DNA from: Bacteroidota bacterium
Lineage (GTDB): Bacteria; Bacteroidota; Bacteroidia; UBA4408
Assembly (NCBI GenBank): GCA_963169745.1
Contig: CAUJCU010000021.1
Location: 124,001 to 188,000 of the forward strand
Length of the DNA: 64,000 bases
Direction of reading: 5' to 3'
Below the pieces are notes generated by a model, which saw only the letters and a list, made by a program, of their open reading frames with translations, did no database searches and had not been told where the DNA came from. Positions 1 to 8,341 of this stretch are shown one piece after another. Position 1 is the stretch's first letter. The number at the start of each line of letters is the position of its first letter. The position numbers were made by a program, and so were the translations under genes.

Positions 1-132
1 GACTCTTTAGATACTGTTGAGCTTATCATGGAATTTGAGAAAGAATTCAATATTGCTATTCCGGATGATCAAGCAGAAAATATTGGAACTGTAGGACAGG
101 CTATTGCTTATATTGAAGCAAACGTAAAATAA
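1..132 (+). CDS. acpP: Acyl carrier protein, C-terminal part (5' end outside window)
   Basis: The window opens inside this gene. The reading frame begins with the [13 protein letters not shown] motif, whose serine is where the 4'-phosphopantetheine arm is attached, and runs 43 codons to a TAA stop. ACP carries the growing acyl chain during type II fatty-acid synthesis in the cytoplasm. The next gene, 24 bp downstream on the same strand, is the condensing enzyme fabF, the classic partner. The acidic helix II after the serine (residues E, E, E around the motif) is the usual docking face for FAS enzymes. Only the 5' half is missing because of the window edge; nothing suggests a broken gene. Confidence 0.95.
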   Translation, partial: DSLDTVELIMEFEKEFNIAIPDDQAENIGTVGQAIAYIEANVK

Positions 133-156
133 TCCTAACATACAAACTACTTTAAT

Positions 157-1410
157 ATGGTATTGAAACGGGTTGTCGTTACAGGGCTAGGAGCTCTTAC
201 CCCACTCGGAAATAATGTAAACGATTATTGGACAGGTTTAATTAATGGAGTAAGCGGAGCTGCGCCAATAACCCGTTTTGATGCCACCAAATTTAAAACC
301 CGCTTTGCTTGCGAAGTTAAAGGGTTTGATCCGATGCAGTATTTTGACCGTAAAGAGGCTCGAAAAATGGATCCCTTTACCCATTATGCTATGGTTGTGG
401 TTGATGAAGCCATGAAAGATTCTGGAATTGACATTTCTAAAATAAATGTAGATAGAGCAGGAGTTATTTGGGGTTCAGGAATAGGGGGCTTACAAACTTT
501 TCAAGACGAATGTTTTGATTTTGCTAAAGGCGATGGAACTCCCCGTTTTAATCCTTTCTTTATCCCTAAAATGATTGCGGATATTGCCTCAGGTCATATT
601 TCAATTAAGTTTGGCTTCCGTGGCCCTAATTTTACTACTGTATCGGCCTGCGCATCTTCAACAAATGCCCTGATAGATGCCTTTAATTATATCCGCTTAA
701 ACAAAGCCGATATTATTCTTTCCGGTGGTTCTGAAGCTGCCGTCAACGAATCTGGGGTAGGTGGCTTTAATGCTTTACAAGCCTTAAGCACTCGAAATGA
801 TTCACCCGAAACGGCTTCACGCCCGTTTGATTTGAACCGTGATGGGTTTGTTTTGGGAGAAGGAGCCGGATGTTTGGTTTTAGAGGAATACGAGCATGCT
901 ATAAAGCGGGGAGCAAAAATATATGCCGAAATAGTGGGAGGAGGTATGAGTGCTGATGCCTATCATATTACAGCACCGCATCCGGAGGGAATTGGAGCCT
1001 ACAACGTGATGAAAAATGCTTTACAGGATGCTGCTATGCAGCCACATGAAATCGATTACATTAATGTACATGGTACAGCTACTCCTATTGGTGATCCACA
1101 AGAAGTAAAGGCTATTGAGAAGGCTTTTGGTGAACAGGCCTTTAAACTTCATATCAGTTCTACCAAATCAATGACCGGGCACCTGCTTGGTGCTGCCGGT
1201 GCTATAGAGTCTATTGCTACAGTTTTGGCGGTAAAAAATGATATTATTCCGCCTACTATTAACCATTTTACAGACGATCCTGTTTTTGACACACGTTTAA
1301 ATCTTACCTTTAACAAAGCCCACAAAAGAACGGTTAATGCAGCTTTAAGCAATACTTTTGGATTTGGTGGGCACAATGCCTCAGTAGTTTTTAAAAAACT
1401 CGTCCAGTAA
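157..1410 (+). CDS. fabF: Beta-ketoacyl-ACP synthase II
   Basis: This enzyme condenses malonyl-ACP with acyl-ACP to elongate fatty acids (type II FAS, cytoplasm). It is 417 aa, the normal FabF length. The thiolase-fold active site is complete: the nucleophile Cys165 sits in VSACASS, His305 in NVHGTATP and His342 in SMTGHLLGA. The N-terminal motif RVVVTGLGALTPLG is typical and fixes the ATG start at 157. It follows acpP closely and precedes rnc by 17 bp, so acpP-fabF-rnc is probably one transcript, a gene order common in Bacteroidota. FabF rather than FabB is favoured by the HGT/GHLLGAAG context and by the acpP linkage. Confidence 0.97.
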   Translation: MVLKRVVVTGLGALTPLGNNVNDYWTGLINGVSGAAPITRFDATKFKTRFACEVKGFDPMQYFDRKEARKMDPFTHYAMVVVDEAMKDSGIDISKINVDRAGVIWGSGIGGLQTFQDECFDFAKGDGTPRFNPFFIPKMIADIASGHISIKFGFRGPNFTTVSACASSTNALIDAFNYIRLNKADIILSGGSEAAVNESGVGGFNALQALSTRNDSPETASRPFDLNRDGFVLGEGAGCLVLEEYEHAIKRGAKIYAEIVGGGMSADAYHITAPHPEGIGAYNVMKNALQDAAMQPHEIDYINVHGTATPIGDPQEVKAIEKAFGEQAFKLHISSTKSMTGHLLGAAGAIESIATVLAVKNDIIPPTINHFTDDPVFDTRLNLTFNKAHKRTVNAALSNTFGFGGHNASVVFKKLVQ

Positions 1411-1427
1411 ATTAGTATTTCTTTAGC

Positions 1428-2150
1428 TTGTTGGGGCTTTTAAAATTTTTTCGATATTACTTTTCTGACGATAAAAAGTTTTACCTCGCGCTAAAAAATA
1501 TTTTAGGCTTTTATCCACACAATCTTAATTTATATAAGCAATGCCTTAGGCATCGTTCGGCAGCTACTTCTTTAAAAGAAGGTGCCGACAACAGCAATGA
1601 AAGATTAGAATTCTTAGGAGATGCCGTAATAAGTACCGCTGTTGCTCATTTTTTATTTCGCAAATTCCCCTATAAAGACGAAGGTTTTTTAACTAAAATA
1701 CGAGCTCGCATGGTAAGCCGTACTACTTTAAATTTACTGTCACGTAAACTGGGTATTATGCAAATGATGCATGTAAAAAGAGAAAGTGAATACGTTTATA
1801 AGTCAGCGGGAGGAGATGCCCTAGAGGCCTTTATTGGAGCCATCTATTTAGATAGAGGATATGTTAAGGCGCAAAATTTTGTAATTCATAAGCTGATAAA
1901 ACTTCATTTGGATATAGATGAAATATTGCGTCACGATACCGATTATAAAAGCAGATTAGTAGAGTGGAGCCAAAAAGAAAAGAAAAACATTCGCTATGAG
2001 GTAGCTGCCGAGAATGGTTCGGGCTTGGGAAAATATTATACGGTTTATTTATTTGTGGACGAAAACAAACAAACCACCGGCATCGGAAATTCTAAAAAAG
2101 CGGCTGAACAACAGGCTGCTGAAAAGTTTTTTACAGATAAGGAAATATAA
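1428..2150 (+). CDS. rnc: Ribonuclease III
   Basis: RNase III cuts double-stranded RNA in rRNA and mRNA processing. The protein is 240 aa. The catalytic signature NERLEFLGDAV lies at residues 57-67 with Glu61 and Asp65, and the second acidic cluster is in GGDALEAFIGAIYLD near residues 128-142. A double-stranded-RNA-binding domain fills about residues 160-237, ending in the typical KKAAEQQAAEKFF helix. The start is a TTG at 1428 (another TTG follows directly at 1431); there is no ATG before residue 90, and the N-terminal stretch resembles Bacteroidota homologues. It is probably co-transcribed with fabF. No clear hairpin terminator follows. Confidence 0.95.
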   Translation: MLGLLKFFRYYFSDDKKFYLALKNILGFYPHNLNLYKQCLRHRSAATSLKEGADNSNERLEFLGDAVISTAVAHFLFRKFPYKDEGFLTKIRARMVSRTTLNLLSRKLGIMQMMHVKRESEYVYKSAGGDALEAFIGAIYLDRGYVKAQNFVIHKLIKLHLDIDEILRHDTDYKSRLVEWSQKEKKNIRYEVAAENGSGLGKYYTVYLFVDENKQTTGIGNSKKAAEQQAAEKFFTDKEI

Positions 2151-2533
2151 TTTATAGTGCTATAATTTTCGCAGATAATAGACTAAGAAAGTTCTGTTTT
2201 TTTTTGATGTTTTTTTCCGGGATTCAAACTAATTTTTCGATTTAAATTTAAAATTCAGTTCAAGAGTAAGCTTTTTGAGAAAGCCGTTTAATTATGGTAA
2301 TTTATTGTTATTTCGGTGCGAATAACTCATCAAATACAGGGGGTGTTAAAAAGTATGTTTGAACCGCAAATTTAAATTAGGCAATAGGGTTTTTTTAAAG
2401 CTAAAATATTGCTTTGTTCGTAAAACAAAAGCATTGTTTTTATTCCATCAAGTTCACTAATAGGGTAAGTTTAAAGGGCAATACTGGGCCTCATTAGAAT
2501 AAGTTTTTGAAATAACGCTATTCACTTGAAATT
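2151..2533. other. Gene-free AT-rich spacer downstream of rnc
   Basis: No open frame with coding character, tRNA or recognisable RNA family was seen in this stretch. It separates rnc from the convergent leucine-rich-repeat gene. It contains several homopolymer T runs (around 2199-2218 and 2390-2398) but no strong stem that would act as the rnc terminator. Confidence 0.5.
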
Positions 2534-2568
2534 ACAAAAACAGCCCCGATGTTACTAACGGAGCTGTT
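2534..2568 (-). terminator. Intrinsic terminator of the LRR gene
   Basis: A 10-bp stem pairs 2539-2548 (AACAGCCCCG) with 2559-2568 (CGGAGCTGTT), with one mismatch and a 10-nt loop. Read on the minus strand the hairpin is followed by a run of T residues (2534-2540). It lies about 26 bp beyond the stop of the minus-strand gene at 2595-3857, the right place and orientation to end its transcript. Confidence 0.75.
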
Positions 2569-2594
2569 TATAAAAACGTATTTTTATGAAAAAA

Positions 2595-3857
2595 TTATTC
2601 TACTACTACCTTCGTAGTATTTTGTGCCCCTTCGTTGGTGTTTATATTAACAAAGTAAGTACCTTTTGGCGTATTTAAGTTTAAACTAATATGTTGCTCG
2701 TTGCTGATTTCTTTTGCTAAAATTACTTGCCCCAAAACATCTATTACTTGTACATTGATTTGACTGTAGTTTTTGTCTAAAGCAATAGTATAAGTGCCAT
2801 TAGAAGGGTTGGGATAGATAGTAGCAGAAAGAGCTTGCGAACTTTCTGCTACCGACACAACACAATTTTCACTAAAACTTGCTATAGTGTCTTTTTGTGT
2901 CCAGTTGGCAGTACTCCAAGTTGCATCATCAACTTCAATACAAGAAAGGTTGGGGTTATTGGTAGCATTAAAAGCGTAGTCAGGCATATTGCTATTGTTC
3001 CCATTTTTAACATTTAAAGTTGTTAATTGATTGTTGCCACAACTCAAAAATATTAAAGCTGTATTCACAGAAACATCTAATGTAGTTAGTTGGTTATTGG
3101 CACAAAATGTACCACCCAACAAAGTATTTGCAGAAATATCTAAAGTTGTTAATGAGTTATTTTCACAATTCAGATATGTCAAAGCTGTGTTTGCAGAAAT
3201 ATCTAAAGTTGTAAATTGATTGTGGCTACAACTCAAGGCCCATAGAGCTAAATTCACAGAAAGATCCAACGTGGTTAATTGATTGAAGTCACAACTCAGA
3301 TCATTCAAAACGGTGTTCGCAGAAACATCCAAGGTGGTTAATAAATTACCGTAACACCACAAATATGTCAAAGCTGCATTTGCTGAAACATTTAAAGTAG
3401 TTAATTGAGCATTGTAACAGTGTAATCTAGTTAAAGCCGTGTTTGTAGAAACATTTAAAGAAGTTAATGGATTATCGGCACAATGTAAGTAATCCAATGC
3501 CGTATTTGCAGAAACATCCAAGCTAGTTAATTGATTATTGTAACAATGTATGTAAACCAAAGCCGTATTTGCAGAAACATCCAAGCTAGTTAATTGATTA
3601 TGGGAACAATCTAAAGTGTCCAACATAATAAACGCTTCAATACCAGTTAAATCGGCAATTGATAAATTAGCACATAATATAGAACCCGTATATGTATTTG
3701 CTTCGCTTATCTGTATTTCGGTATCTGAATTGGTATTGATAGCAGTGTTTCCAACCAAATAGGCTTTAAAATTAGCATCAGGTATGTTCACGTTTTGTGC
3801 ATTTAGCACAGCACTTATTCCCAATGCCATTAAAATAGAAAAGTAAACTTTTGTCAT
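2595..3857 (-). CDS. Secreted leucine-rich-repeat protein with T9SS sorting domain
   Basis: The 420-aa protein begins with a signal peptide (about residues 1-20, ending LNAQ). Ten tandem 21-residue leucine-rich repeats follow at residues 79-288, with the consensus LxxLxCxxNQLTTLDVSANTA. A spacer is followed by a C-terminal T9SS type A sorting domain (about 345-420, with IYPNPSNG and the final KVVVE). It is expected to be exported to the cell surface or medium. LRR proteins of this kind usually bind other proteins or glycans, but no ligand can be named. Each repeat carries one cysteine at a fixed position. The gene stands alone between two long gene-free spacers, with its own terminator. The exact substrate and role are unknown. 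Confidence 0.85.
   Translation of the reverse strand: MTKVYFSILMALGISAVLNAQNVNIPDANFKAYLVGNTAINTNSDTEIQISEANTYTGSILCANLSIADLTGIEAFIMLDTLDCSHNQLTSLDVSANTALVYIHCYNNQLTSLDVSANTALDYLHCADNPLTSLNVSTNTALTRLHCYNAQLTTLNVSANAALTYLWCYGNLLTTLDVSANTVLNDLSCDFNQLTTLDLSVNLALWALSCSHNQFTTLDISANTALTYLNCENNSLTTLDISANTLLGGTFCANNQLTTLDVSVNTALIFLSCGNNQLTTLNVKNGNNSNMPDYAFNATNNPNLSCIEVDDATWSTANWTQKDTIASFSENCVVSVAESSQALSATIYPNPSNGTYTIALDKNYSQINVQVIDVLGQVILAKEISNEQHISLNLNTPKGTYFVNINTNEGAQNTTKVVVE
2994..3623 (-). repeat. Ten in-frame 63-bp repeats encoding LRR units
   Basis: Ten tandem units of exactly 63 bp (21 codons) run without a gap inside the LRR gene. The LTTLD(V/I)SANTA part of the unit is best conserved at both protein and DNA level, while the LxxLxC positions vary. 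Such a tract could gain or lose units by slippage or recombination without breaking the frame. Confidence 0.85.
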
Positions 3858-3881
3858 AATAAAATCTCTTTAAATAGTTAT

Positions 3882-3895
3882 ACAAAATATTTTGT
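3882..3895. promoter_or_regulatory. Perfect 14-bp palindrome upstream of the LRR gene
   Basis: ACAAAATATTTTGT is a perfect palindrome located 25 bp before the ATG of the minus-strand LRR gene. It could be an operator for a dimeric regulator or part of the promoter region. AT-rich sequence makes short palindromes fairly common, so the assignment is tentative. Confidence 0.35.
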
Positions 3896-4445
3896 GAGTC
3901 CAATATACATCAAATATTCTATAATTGGTTAAGTAATGCAATTGTAAGTGTAGTTCATGGTTTTTTTAGGAGAAATGCTGGGTACAACTAAGGTTTTTCA
4001 GTTGCCATAACTGATAAAATGATTTAATGAGAATGATTAATATCTAATTAGAATATTTACCAAAGAATTATTTAAAGTAAGGAAAAGCATACTCTGTTTT
4101 TTGGCCGCACTCTTTGTGTGCAAATGGCTACATTTAAACGGGTTTGGTTACTGCAGTTATTTGATAGGCTTTTTACCTAAATGCCCACAGCTAATAAGGA
4201 CAGAAATACACCGTTATGAAGAATGCTGATAAAATAGAACAGAACCCCAGCGATTTATTTTGTGCGGAGGATTTAGAATTTTTGAAAGATTGAGGATAAA
4301 TGAACTGCTCTATTTTTGAAAATTTTATCCTTGTCTCACAAAACACTTAAAAGTGCCTTATTATTTATTTGAAACAATAGACTTACTATTTTATGATATC
4401 GCTCTTCTATTTAGAATTGACCGATTTGAATAAAGTACGGAGAGA
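3896..4445. other. Gene-free spacer between LRR gene and rlmN
   Basis: About 550 bp hold no supported gene. A 25-codon ATG frame at 4216-4293 was seen but has no supporting features. An 8-bp inverted repeat (AGGATAAA at 4293-4300, TTTATCCT at 4324-4331) is present with a 23-nt loop. No tRNA or mobile-element ends were recognised. Confidence 0.5.
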
Positions 4446-5522
4446 TTAGGCTTTTTTAAGTACTTTCTCTGTTGTAGAACTGTTGTTGTTGGCTAATTGC
4501 CCACAAGCAGCATCAATATCCTTCCCTCGGCTTCTACGTAGGTTAACAATAACTTTGCGGTTTTGTAAATAGGTTGAAAAAGCCTCTAAGCGCTCCGGTG
4601 TTGTTTGTTGAAACTCCCCACCTTCAATAGGATTATACTCAATAAGATTTATTTTACTTTTAACTTTATAGGAAAAATCGGCTAGCTGAGCTGCATCTTT
4701 TAAGGAGTCATTAAAATCCTTAAAAACGATGTATTCTAAAGTAACCCGATCGCCTGTTTTTTCATAAAAATAATTTAAGGCATCAATTAATGATTCTAAA
4801 GAATTTTGCTCATTGATAGCCATTATTTTATTTCGCTTCTCATCATTGGCAGCATGAAGCGATAGGGCTAAATGAAATTTTACTTGATCGTCACCCAGTT
4901 TCTTTATCATTTTAGCAATTCCGGCTGTTGAAACAGTAATTCGTTTTGGGGCTAATCCTAAACCATTGTGAGAAGTTAAAAGACTTACCGAACGCAATAC
5001 ATTTTTATAGTTTAACAAGGGTTCGCCCATTCCCATATATACAACATTAGAAATTGGGGTGTTGTAATACTTTAAACTTTGTTCCTTTATGAGTTTAACC
5101 TGATCAAAAATTTCGTCAGCATTAATATTGCGCATCATTTTTAATCGGCCTGTTGCACAAAATTCGCAGGCAAGCGAACAACCCACCTGAGATGAAATAC
5201 AGGCTGTCATACGGCCACTTGAAGTGGGGATGAGAACCCCTTCTACGATACTTCCATCATAAAGTTTAAAAGCATTTTTTATAGTTTTATCTTGACTTAT
5301 TTGATATTCTGAAACCTGAACTGCTCGAATAATAAAATTTTTTTGAAGCATGGTGCGAAGAGGCAGCGACAAATTGGTCATATCGTCAAAGGTAACAGCT
5401 TGTTTTTTCCAGAGCCACTCATATACTTGCTTGGCACGGTAGGCTTTTTCCCCTTTTTCTTCGAAAAAATCAATAAGTTCTTCCTGTGTAATATTGCGAA
5501 TATCAATAAGCGAGTTGCCCAT
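4446..5522 (-). CDS. rlmN: Dual-specificity rRNA/tRNA m2A methyltransferase
   Basis: RlmN is a radical-SAM enzyme that methylates C2 of A2503 in 23S rRNA and A37 in some tRNAs. The 358-aa length is normal. The radical-SAM cluster cysteines are Cys115, Cys119 and Cys122 in GCSLACEFCATG. The conserved C-terminal cysteine is Cys340 in DIDAACGQLA. The GEPLLNY motif is also present. It follows the crotonase gene with a 2-bp gap on the minus strand, so the two are almost certainly co-transcribed and probably translationally coupled. No change in key residues is seen. Confidence 0.97.
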   Translation of the reverse strand: MGNSLIDIRNITQEELIDFFEEKGEKAYRAKQVYEWLWKKQAVTFDDMTNLSLPLRTMLQKNFIIRAVQVSEYQISQDKTIKNAFKLYDGSIVEGVLIPTSSGRMTACISSQVGCSLACEFCATGRLKMMRNINADEIFDQVKLIKEQSLKYYNTPISNVVYMGMGEPLLNYKNVLRSVSLLTSHNGLGLAPKRITVSTAGIAKMIKKLGDDQVKFHLALSLHAANDEKRNKIMAINEQNSLESLIDALNYFYEKTGDRVTLEYIVFKDFNDSLKDAAQLADFSYKVKSKINLIEYNPIEGGEFQQTTPERLEAFSTYLQNRKVIVNLRRSRGKDIDAACGQLANNNSSTTEKVLKKA

Positions 5523-5524
5523 GC

Positions 5525-6283
5525 TTATTTTCTTTTAAATGAATTAATAGCATTTACCGAAAATTCACTCAACACCAACTTTCCACTCATTCCGGCTCTT
5601 TCAGATAAAAGTACATCCCATTTTTCAGTGCCCTCCCAAAATACTTTTTTAAGCATAGCCATTGCTTCGGGGTTGCTTTTGCTTAATTTTTCTGCTAAAC
5701 TATTTAAAGCGGTATCCATTTCAACTTCATTTTCATATACATCTGCATAAAGACCTTTCTCATAGGCCCACTGTGCGCTACGCCACACCGTTGCATTAAT
5801 AGAGAGAGCAGTAAAAGCAGCTTTGCCAATTTTACGCTCTACTGCTGGTCCTACAACGAAAGGCCCAATTCCTACAGCCAATTCACTTAATTTTATGGAT
5901 GCCTCTTTTACGGCAAGTGTATAGTCGGCTGCCGATGCAATTCCGACACCCCCACCTACCGCTTTATTTTGAACACGAGCCAAAACAAATTTTGGAGCTT
6001 TTCTAATGGCATTAATAACCTGAGCAAAACCTGAGAAAAAAACCGTACCGGTTTCCATTTCCTTTATGGAAATGAGTTCATCAAAACTCGCACCAGCACA
6101 AAAGGCACTACTTCCCTTGCTTCTTAGAATAATTACTTTAACTTCGGTATCTTGCCCGGCTTGGGTTATTGTTTCGGCCATATTACGAAGAAGCGTTCCG
6201 GGTAGGCTATTGCTTTGCGGATGAAAAAATTCAATTGTTGCGATTCCTTGATTAAGCGAGTAATTAATTGTTCCGTTTTCCAT
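5525..6283 (-). CDS. Enoyl-CoA hydratase/isomerase family protein
   Basis: This 252-aa protein has the crotonase fold. The oxyanion-hole segment SAFCAGASFDEL is at residues 59-70 and the glycine-rich turn AVGGGVG at 108-114. In classical enoyl-CoA hydratases the first catalytic glutamate follows GGG(C)E; here that position is Gly114. The second glutamate is kept as Glu134 in LSELAVGIGP. This pattern is also seen in some crotonases with other substrates, such as methylglutaconyl-CoA hydratase-like proteins. The substrate is therefore uncertain. It is the first gene of a two-gene unit with rlmN. Confidence 0.85.
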   Translation of the reverse strand: MENGTINYSLNQGIATIEFFHPQSNSLPGTLLRNMAETITQAGQDTEVKVIILRSKGSSAFCAGASFDELISIKEMETGTVFFSGFAQVINAIRKAPKFVLARVQNKAVGGGVGIASAADYTLAVKEASIKLSELAVGIGPFVVGPAVERKIGKAAFTALSINATVWRSAQWAYEKGLYADVYENEVEMDTALNSLAEKLSKSNPEAMAMLKKVFWEGTEKWDVLLSERAGMSGKLVLSEFSVNAINSFKRK

Positions 6284-6298
6284 AATTTTTTATTTGCA

Positions 6299-6306
6299 CA
6301 AAAATA
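6299..6306 (-). promoter_or_regulatory. -7 promoter element for the crotonase-rlmN unit
   Basis: CAAAAATA on the plus strand reads TATTTTTG on the minus strand, a match to the Bacteroidota -7 consensus TAnnTTTG. It lies 15 bp before the ATG at 6283, implying a very short leader. No well-spaced -33 TTTG was found, so confidence is moderate. Confidence 0.4.
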
Positions 6307-6475
6307 CCATCATTTTAGAACAAATAAAACTCCTATAACGTGGGAGGCTATTTTATTGAAATAGTGAATAGAAAAAAATTGAGGGGAGAAAGAGAAAAAA
6401 AACAGGAAAAAGCGAAACTTGTTTTTTAAAAAAATGTATAATTGTGGCATAATTTTTTGTTTCACTTTGTTAGTC

Positions 6476-6700
6476 ATGAAAAAGCCCAAAAGTTTAAAAA
6501 AGCCTACTAGCGTAAAAAAGTCACCGGAAGATACATCTGAAGGGAAAAAGACATTAAAACTAAAACCTATTAAATCAAAAGAAGTAAAACGCTCTAAAAA
6601 TCCAAGTGTATTTGATGATGATGAGGAGGATTTTTTTGAAGATGACTTAACAGGGCTTGATGATTTTGAGGCAATGGAAATGGATGAAGATGATTTTTAA
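6476..6700 (+). CDS. Small charged protein, basic N-terminus and acidic C-terminus
   Basis: This 74-aa protein is not recognised by family. The first half is lysine-rich (KKPKSLKKPTSVKK and similar), and the last 25 residues are almost all Asp, Glu and Phe with a few Leu. There is no signal peptide or membrane segment. The ATG at 6476 is preferred over an upstream TTG at 6419. The upstream codons read as AT-rich spacer containing a promoter-like TATAATTG at 6437-6444. Similar small proteins with polyacidic tails are common hypotheticals in Bacteroidota. It converges with the PolX-like gene. It is probably disordered, perhaps a nucleic-acid or protein-binding tail, but this is a guess. Confidence 0.65.
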   Translation: MKKPKSLKKPTSVKKSPEDTSEGKKTLKLKPIKSKEVKRSKNPSVFDDDEEDFFEDDLTGLDDFEAMEMDEDDF

Positions 6701-6731
6701 TTCATCATTCCTTTTCCCAAAAAATCAGATT

Positions 6732-8333
6732 TTATTTTTTCTTAAGCCATTGGGAAATTGATTCCAATGACTGCGTATTAAAACAATATTGCTTTTTAAG
6801 TAGCCCTTTTTGTGCTGCTAGTAAGCCATAGTGTATATCATCCAACCCTTTTATGCTGTGTGCATCGGGGTTTATTGAAATATAAACTCCTTTCTGCACA
6901 CAAGTTTGAATGTAGCGCCAGTCAATATCTAAACGATAGGGATTTGCATTCAGTTCTATGATCACATGGTTAGCTGCACATGCGTCAATTATTTTATTCA
7001 TATCTAACGGATAAGCAGGTCGCGATAGCAATAACCTGCCCGATAGATGCCCTAAGATGGTTGTAAAGGGGCTCTCAATAGCTTTTATAAGTCTTTGTGT
7101 AGCTTTTTCTATGTCCATCTTGAGAACACTGTGTACTGAGGCGATAACGAAATCAAAGCGTTGCAATATGTCGTCTTCGTAGTCTAAACGACCATCAATT
7201 AGAATATCGCTTTCTATTCCTTTTAGAATTTTAAAATTGTTTGAATTTTTATTCCACTCTTCAATTTCCTGATGTTGCTTTTCGATAGCTTCAACTTTTA
7301 ATCCTCCGGCATAAAAGGCAGATTGGCTGTGGTCGGTAATACCTATGTAATCCATTCCCAAATTCTTTACCGCCTGAGCCATTTCTTCCAGTGTATTTTT
7401 TCCGTCACTATATTGGGTGTGTATGTGAAGCATTCCTTTTATATCACTAAACTGCACCACATCATGAATACTCCCGTTTTGGGCCATTTCAAGAGCTTGT
7501 GCACTTTCACGCGCTGCCGGAATAATAAAAGGTAATTTATTTTTTAAAAAAACATCTTCTTCACTTAATGCATTGGTTGGAAAAGAATAAGAGGCATAAA
7601 AAGCCTCCAAAAACGCAGTAGAAGCACTCGTGTTAAACAACACCCTCCAAAACTCTTCAGGTTCAGTTACCATAATATTGACCTTAATAGGAAATTGCTC
7701 GAAATTTCTTATATATTCAATAGGTTTAAATGTGGTAAGCAAATCGAGTGATTCTATAATCTCACATTTTCTATGAAAATCTCCTGAATAGGCAAAAAGA
7801 TGATGTGGATATTGTTTTTGAAGGAGGTGTATTTGTTTTTCGGCCAACACTTCTATATCGGAATATAATGATTTGCCTTCGTGTGCTAAAGCAAACTCAA
7901 TTGCTTTTTGTATGGATTCTTGTGTTTTTTCGCCAAAGCCTTTTAAAGTAACTAATCGGTTTTCATAACAAGCGTATAACAGCTCTCCTGGGCTTTCAAT
8001 ATGTAATTCTTTCCATAGAACACGAAGCTTTTTAGAACCAATTCCTTTTATTCCAAGCATTTGTATAACGCCCGGTGGTATTTCACTCTTTAGCTGGGTT
8101 AATTCCTGAGTGGTTCCTGTTTGTATAATTTCATGAATTTTTTGTGCTATTCCTTTTCCTATTCCTTCAATTTTATCTAATTCGGCAAGAGTGTATGTAC
8201 TAAGGTCAGATCCAATTCTGTCAATTTTATACGCGGCAAAAAGCAGCGCTTTAATTTTAAAGGAATTTTCTACAAGCAACTCTAAAAGATGAGCCGTAGT
8301 TTCTAATATGTTGGCTATCTTTCGGTTGCTCAT
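6732..8333 (-). CDS. PolX-like protein: HhH plus degenerate polymerase plus PHP domain
   Basis: The 533-aa protein has the PolX layout. An N-terminal 8-kDa/helix-hairpin-helix region (about 1-150, with IEGIGKGIAQKI and IKGIGSKKL) comes first. A family X polymerase core (about 150-290) and a C-terminal PHP domain (about 298-533) follow. The PHP metal ligands are present: HIH at 303-305, DH at 334-335, ES, SVH, LGH and PDAH. The polymerase site is not conserved. The catalytic DxD position reads Ser195-Leu-Asp197, the third aspartate (VDF in Bacillus PolX) is Asn219, and the nucleotide-binding GS near 238 is lost. It is likely a nuclease or phosphoesterase in DNA repair without polymerase activity. 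It lies 36 bp after pntB on the same strand. Confidence 0.88.
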   Translation of the reverse strand: MSNRKIANILETTAHLLELLVENSFKIKALLFAAYKIDRIGSDLSTYTLAELDKIEGIGKGIAQKIHEIIQTGTTQELTQLKSEIPPGVIQMLGIKGIGSKKLRVLWKELHIESPGELLYACYENRLVTLKGFGEKTQESIQKAIEFALAHEGKSLYSDIEVLAEKQIHLLQKQYPHHLFAYSGDFHRKCEIIESLDLLTTFKPIEYIRNFEQFPIKVNIMVTEPEEFWRVLFNTSASTAFLEAFYASYSFPTNALSEEDVFLKNKLPFIIPAARESAQALEMAQNGSIHDVVQFSDIKGMLHIHTQYSDGKNTLEEMAQAVKNLGMDYIGITDHSQSAFYAGGLKVEAIEKQHQEIEEWNKNSNNFKILKGIESDILIDGRLDYEDDILQRFDFVIASVHSVLKMDIEKATQRLIKAIESPFTTILGHLSGRLLLSRPAYPLDMNKIIDACAANHVIIELNANPYRLDIDWRYIQTCVQKGVYISINPDAHSIKGLDDIHYGLLAAQKGLLKKQYCFNTQSLESISQWLKKK

Positions 8334-8341
8334 AAGGGAGT

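Noticed and set aside
2994-3623. Regular 63-bp tandem repeats that could look like a CRISPR array
   Set aside because: The units are directly adjacent without unique spacers, stay in frame and encode LRR units.
4216-4293. 25-codon ATG frame in the spacer upstream of rlmN
   Set aside because: Too short, no promoter or conserved feature; could be chance.
4293-4331. 8-bp inverted repeat AGGATAAA/TTTATCCT
   Set aside because: Loop of 23 nt and AT-rich arms; no T run or neighbouring gene end that would explain it.
5343-5750. 135-codon open frame on the plus strand
   Set aside because: It is antisense to the rlmN-crotonase junction; both real genes have clear motifs.
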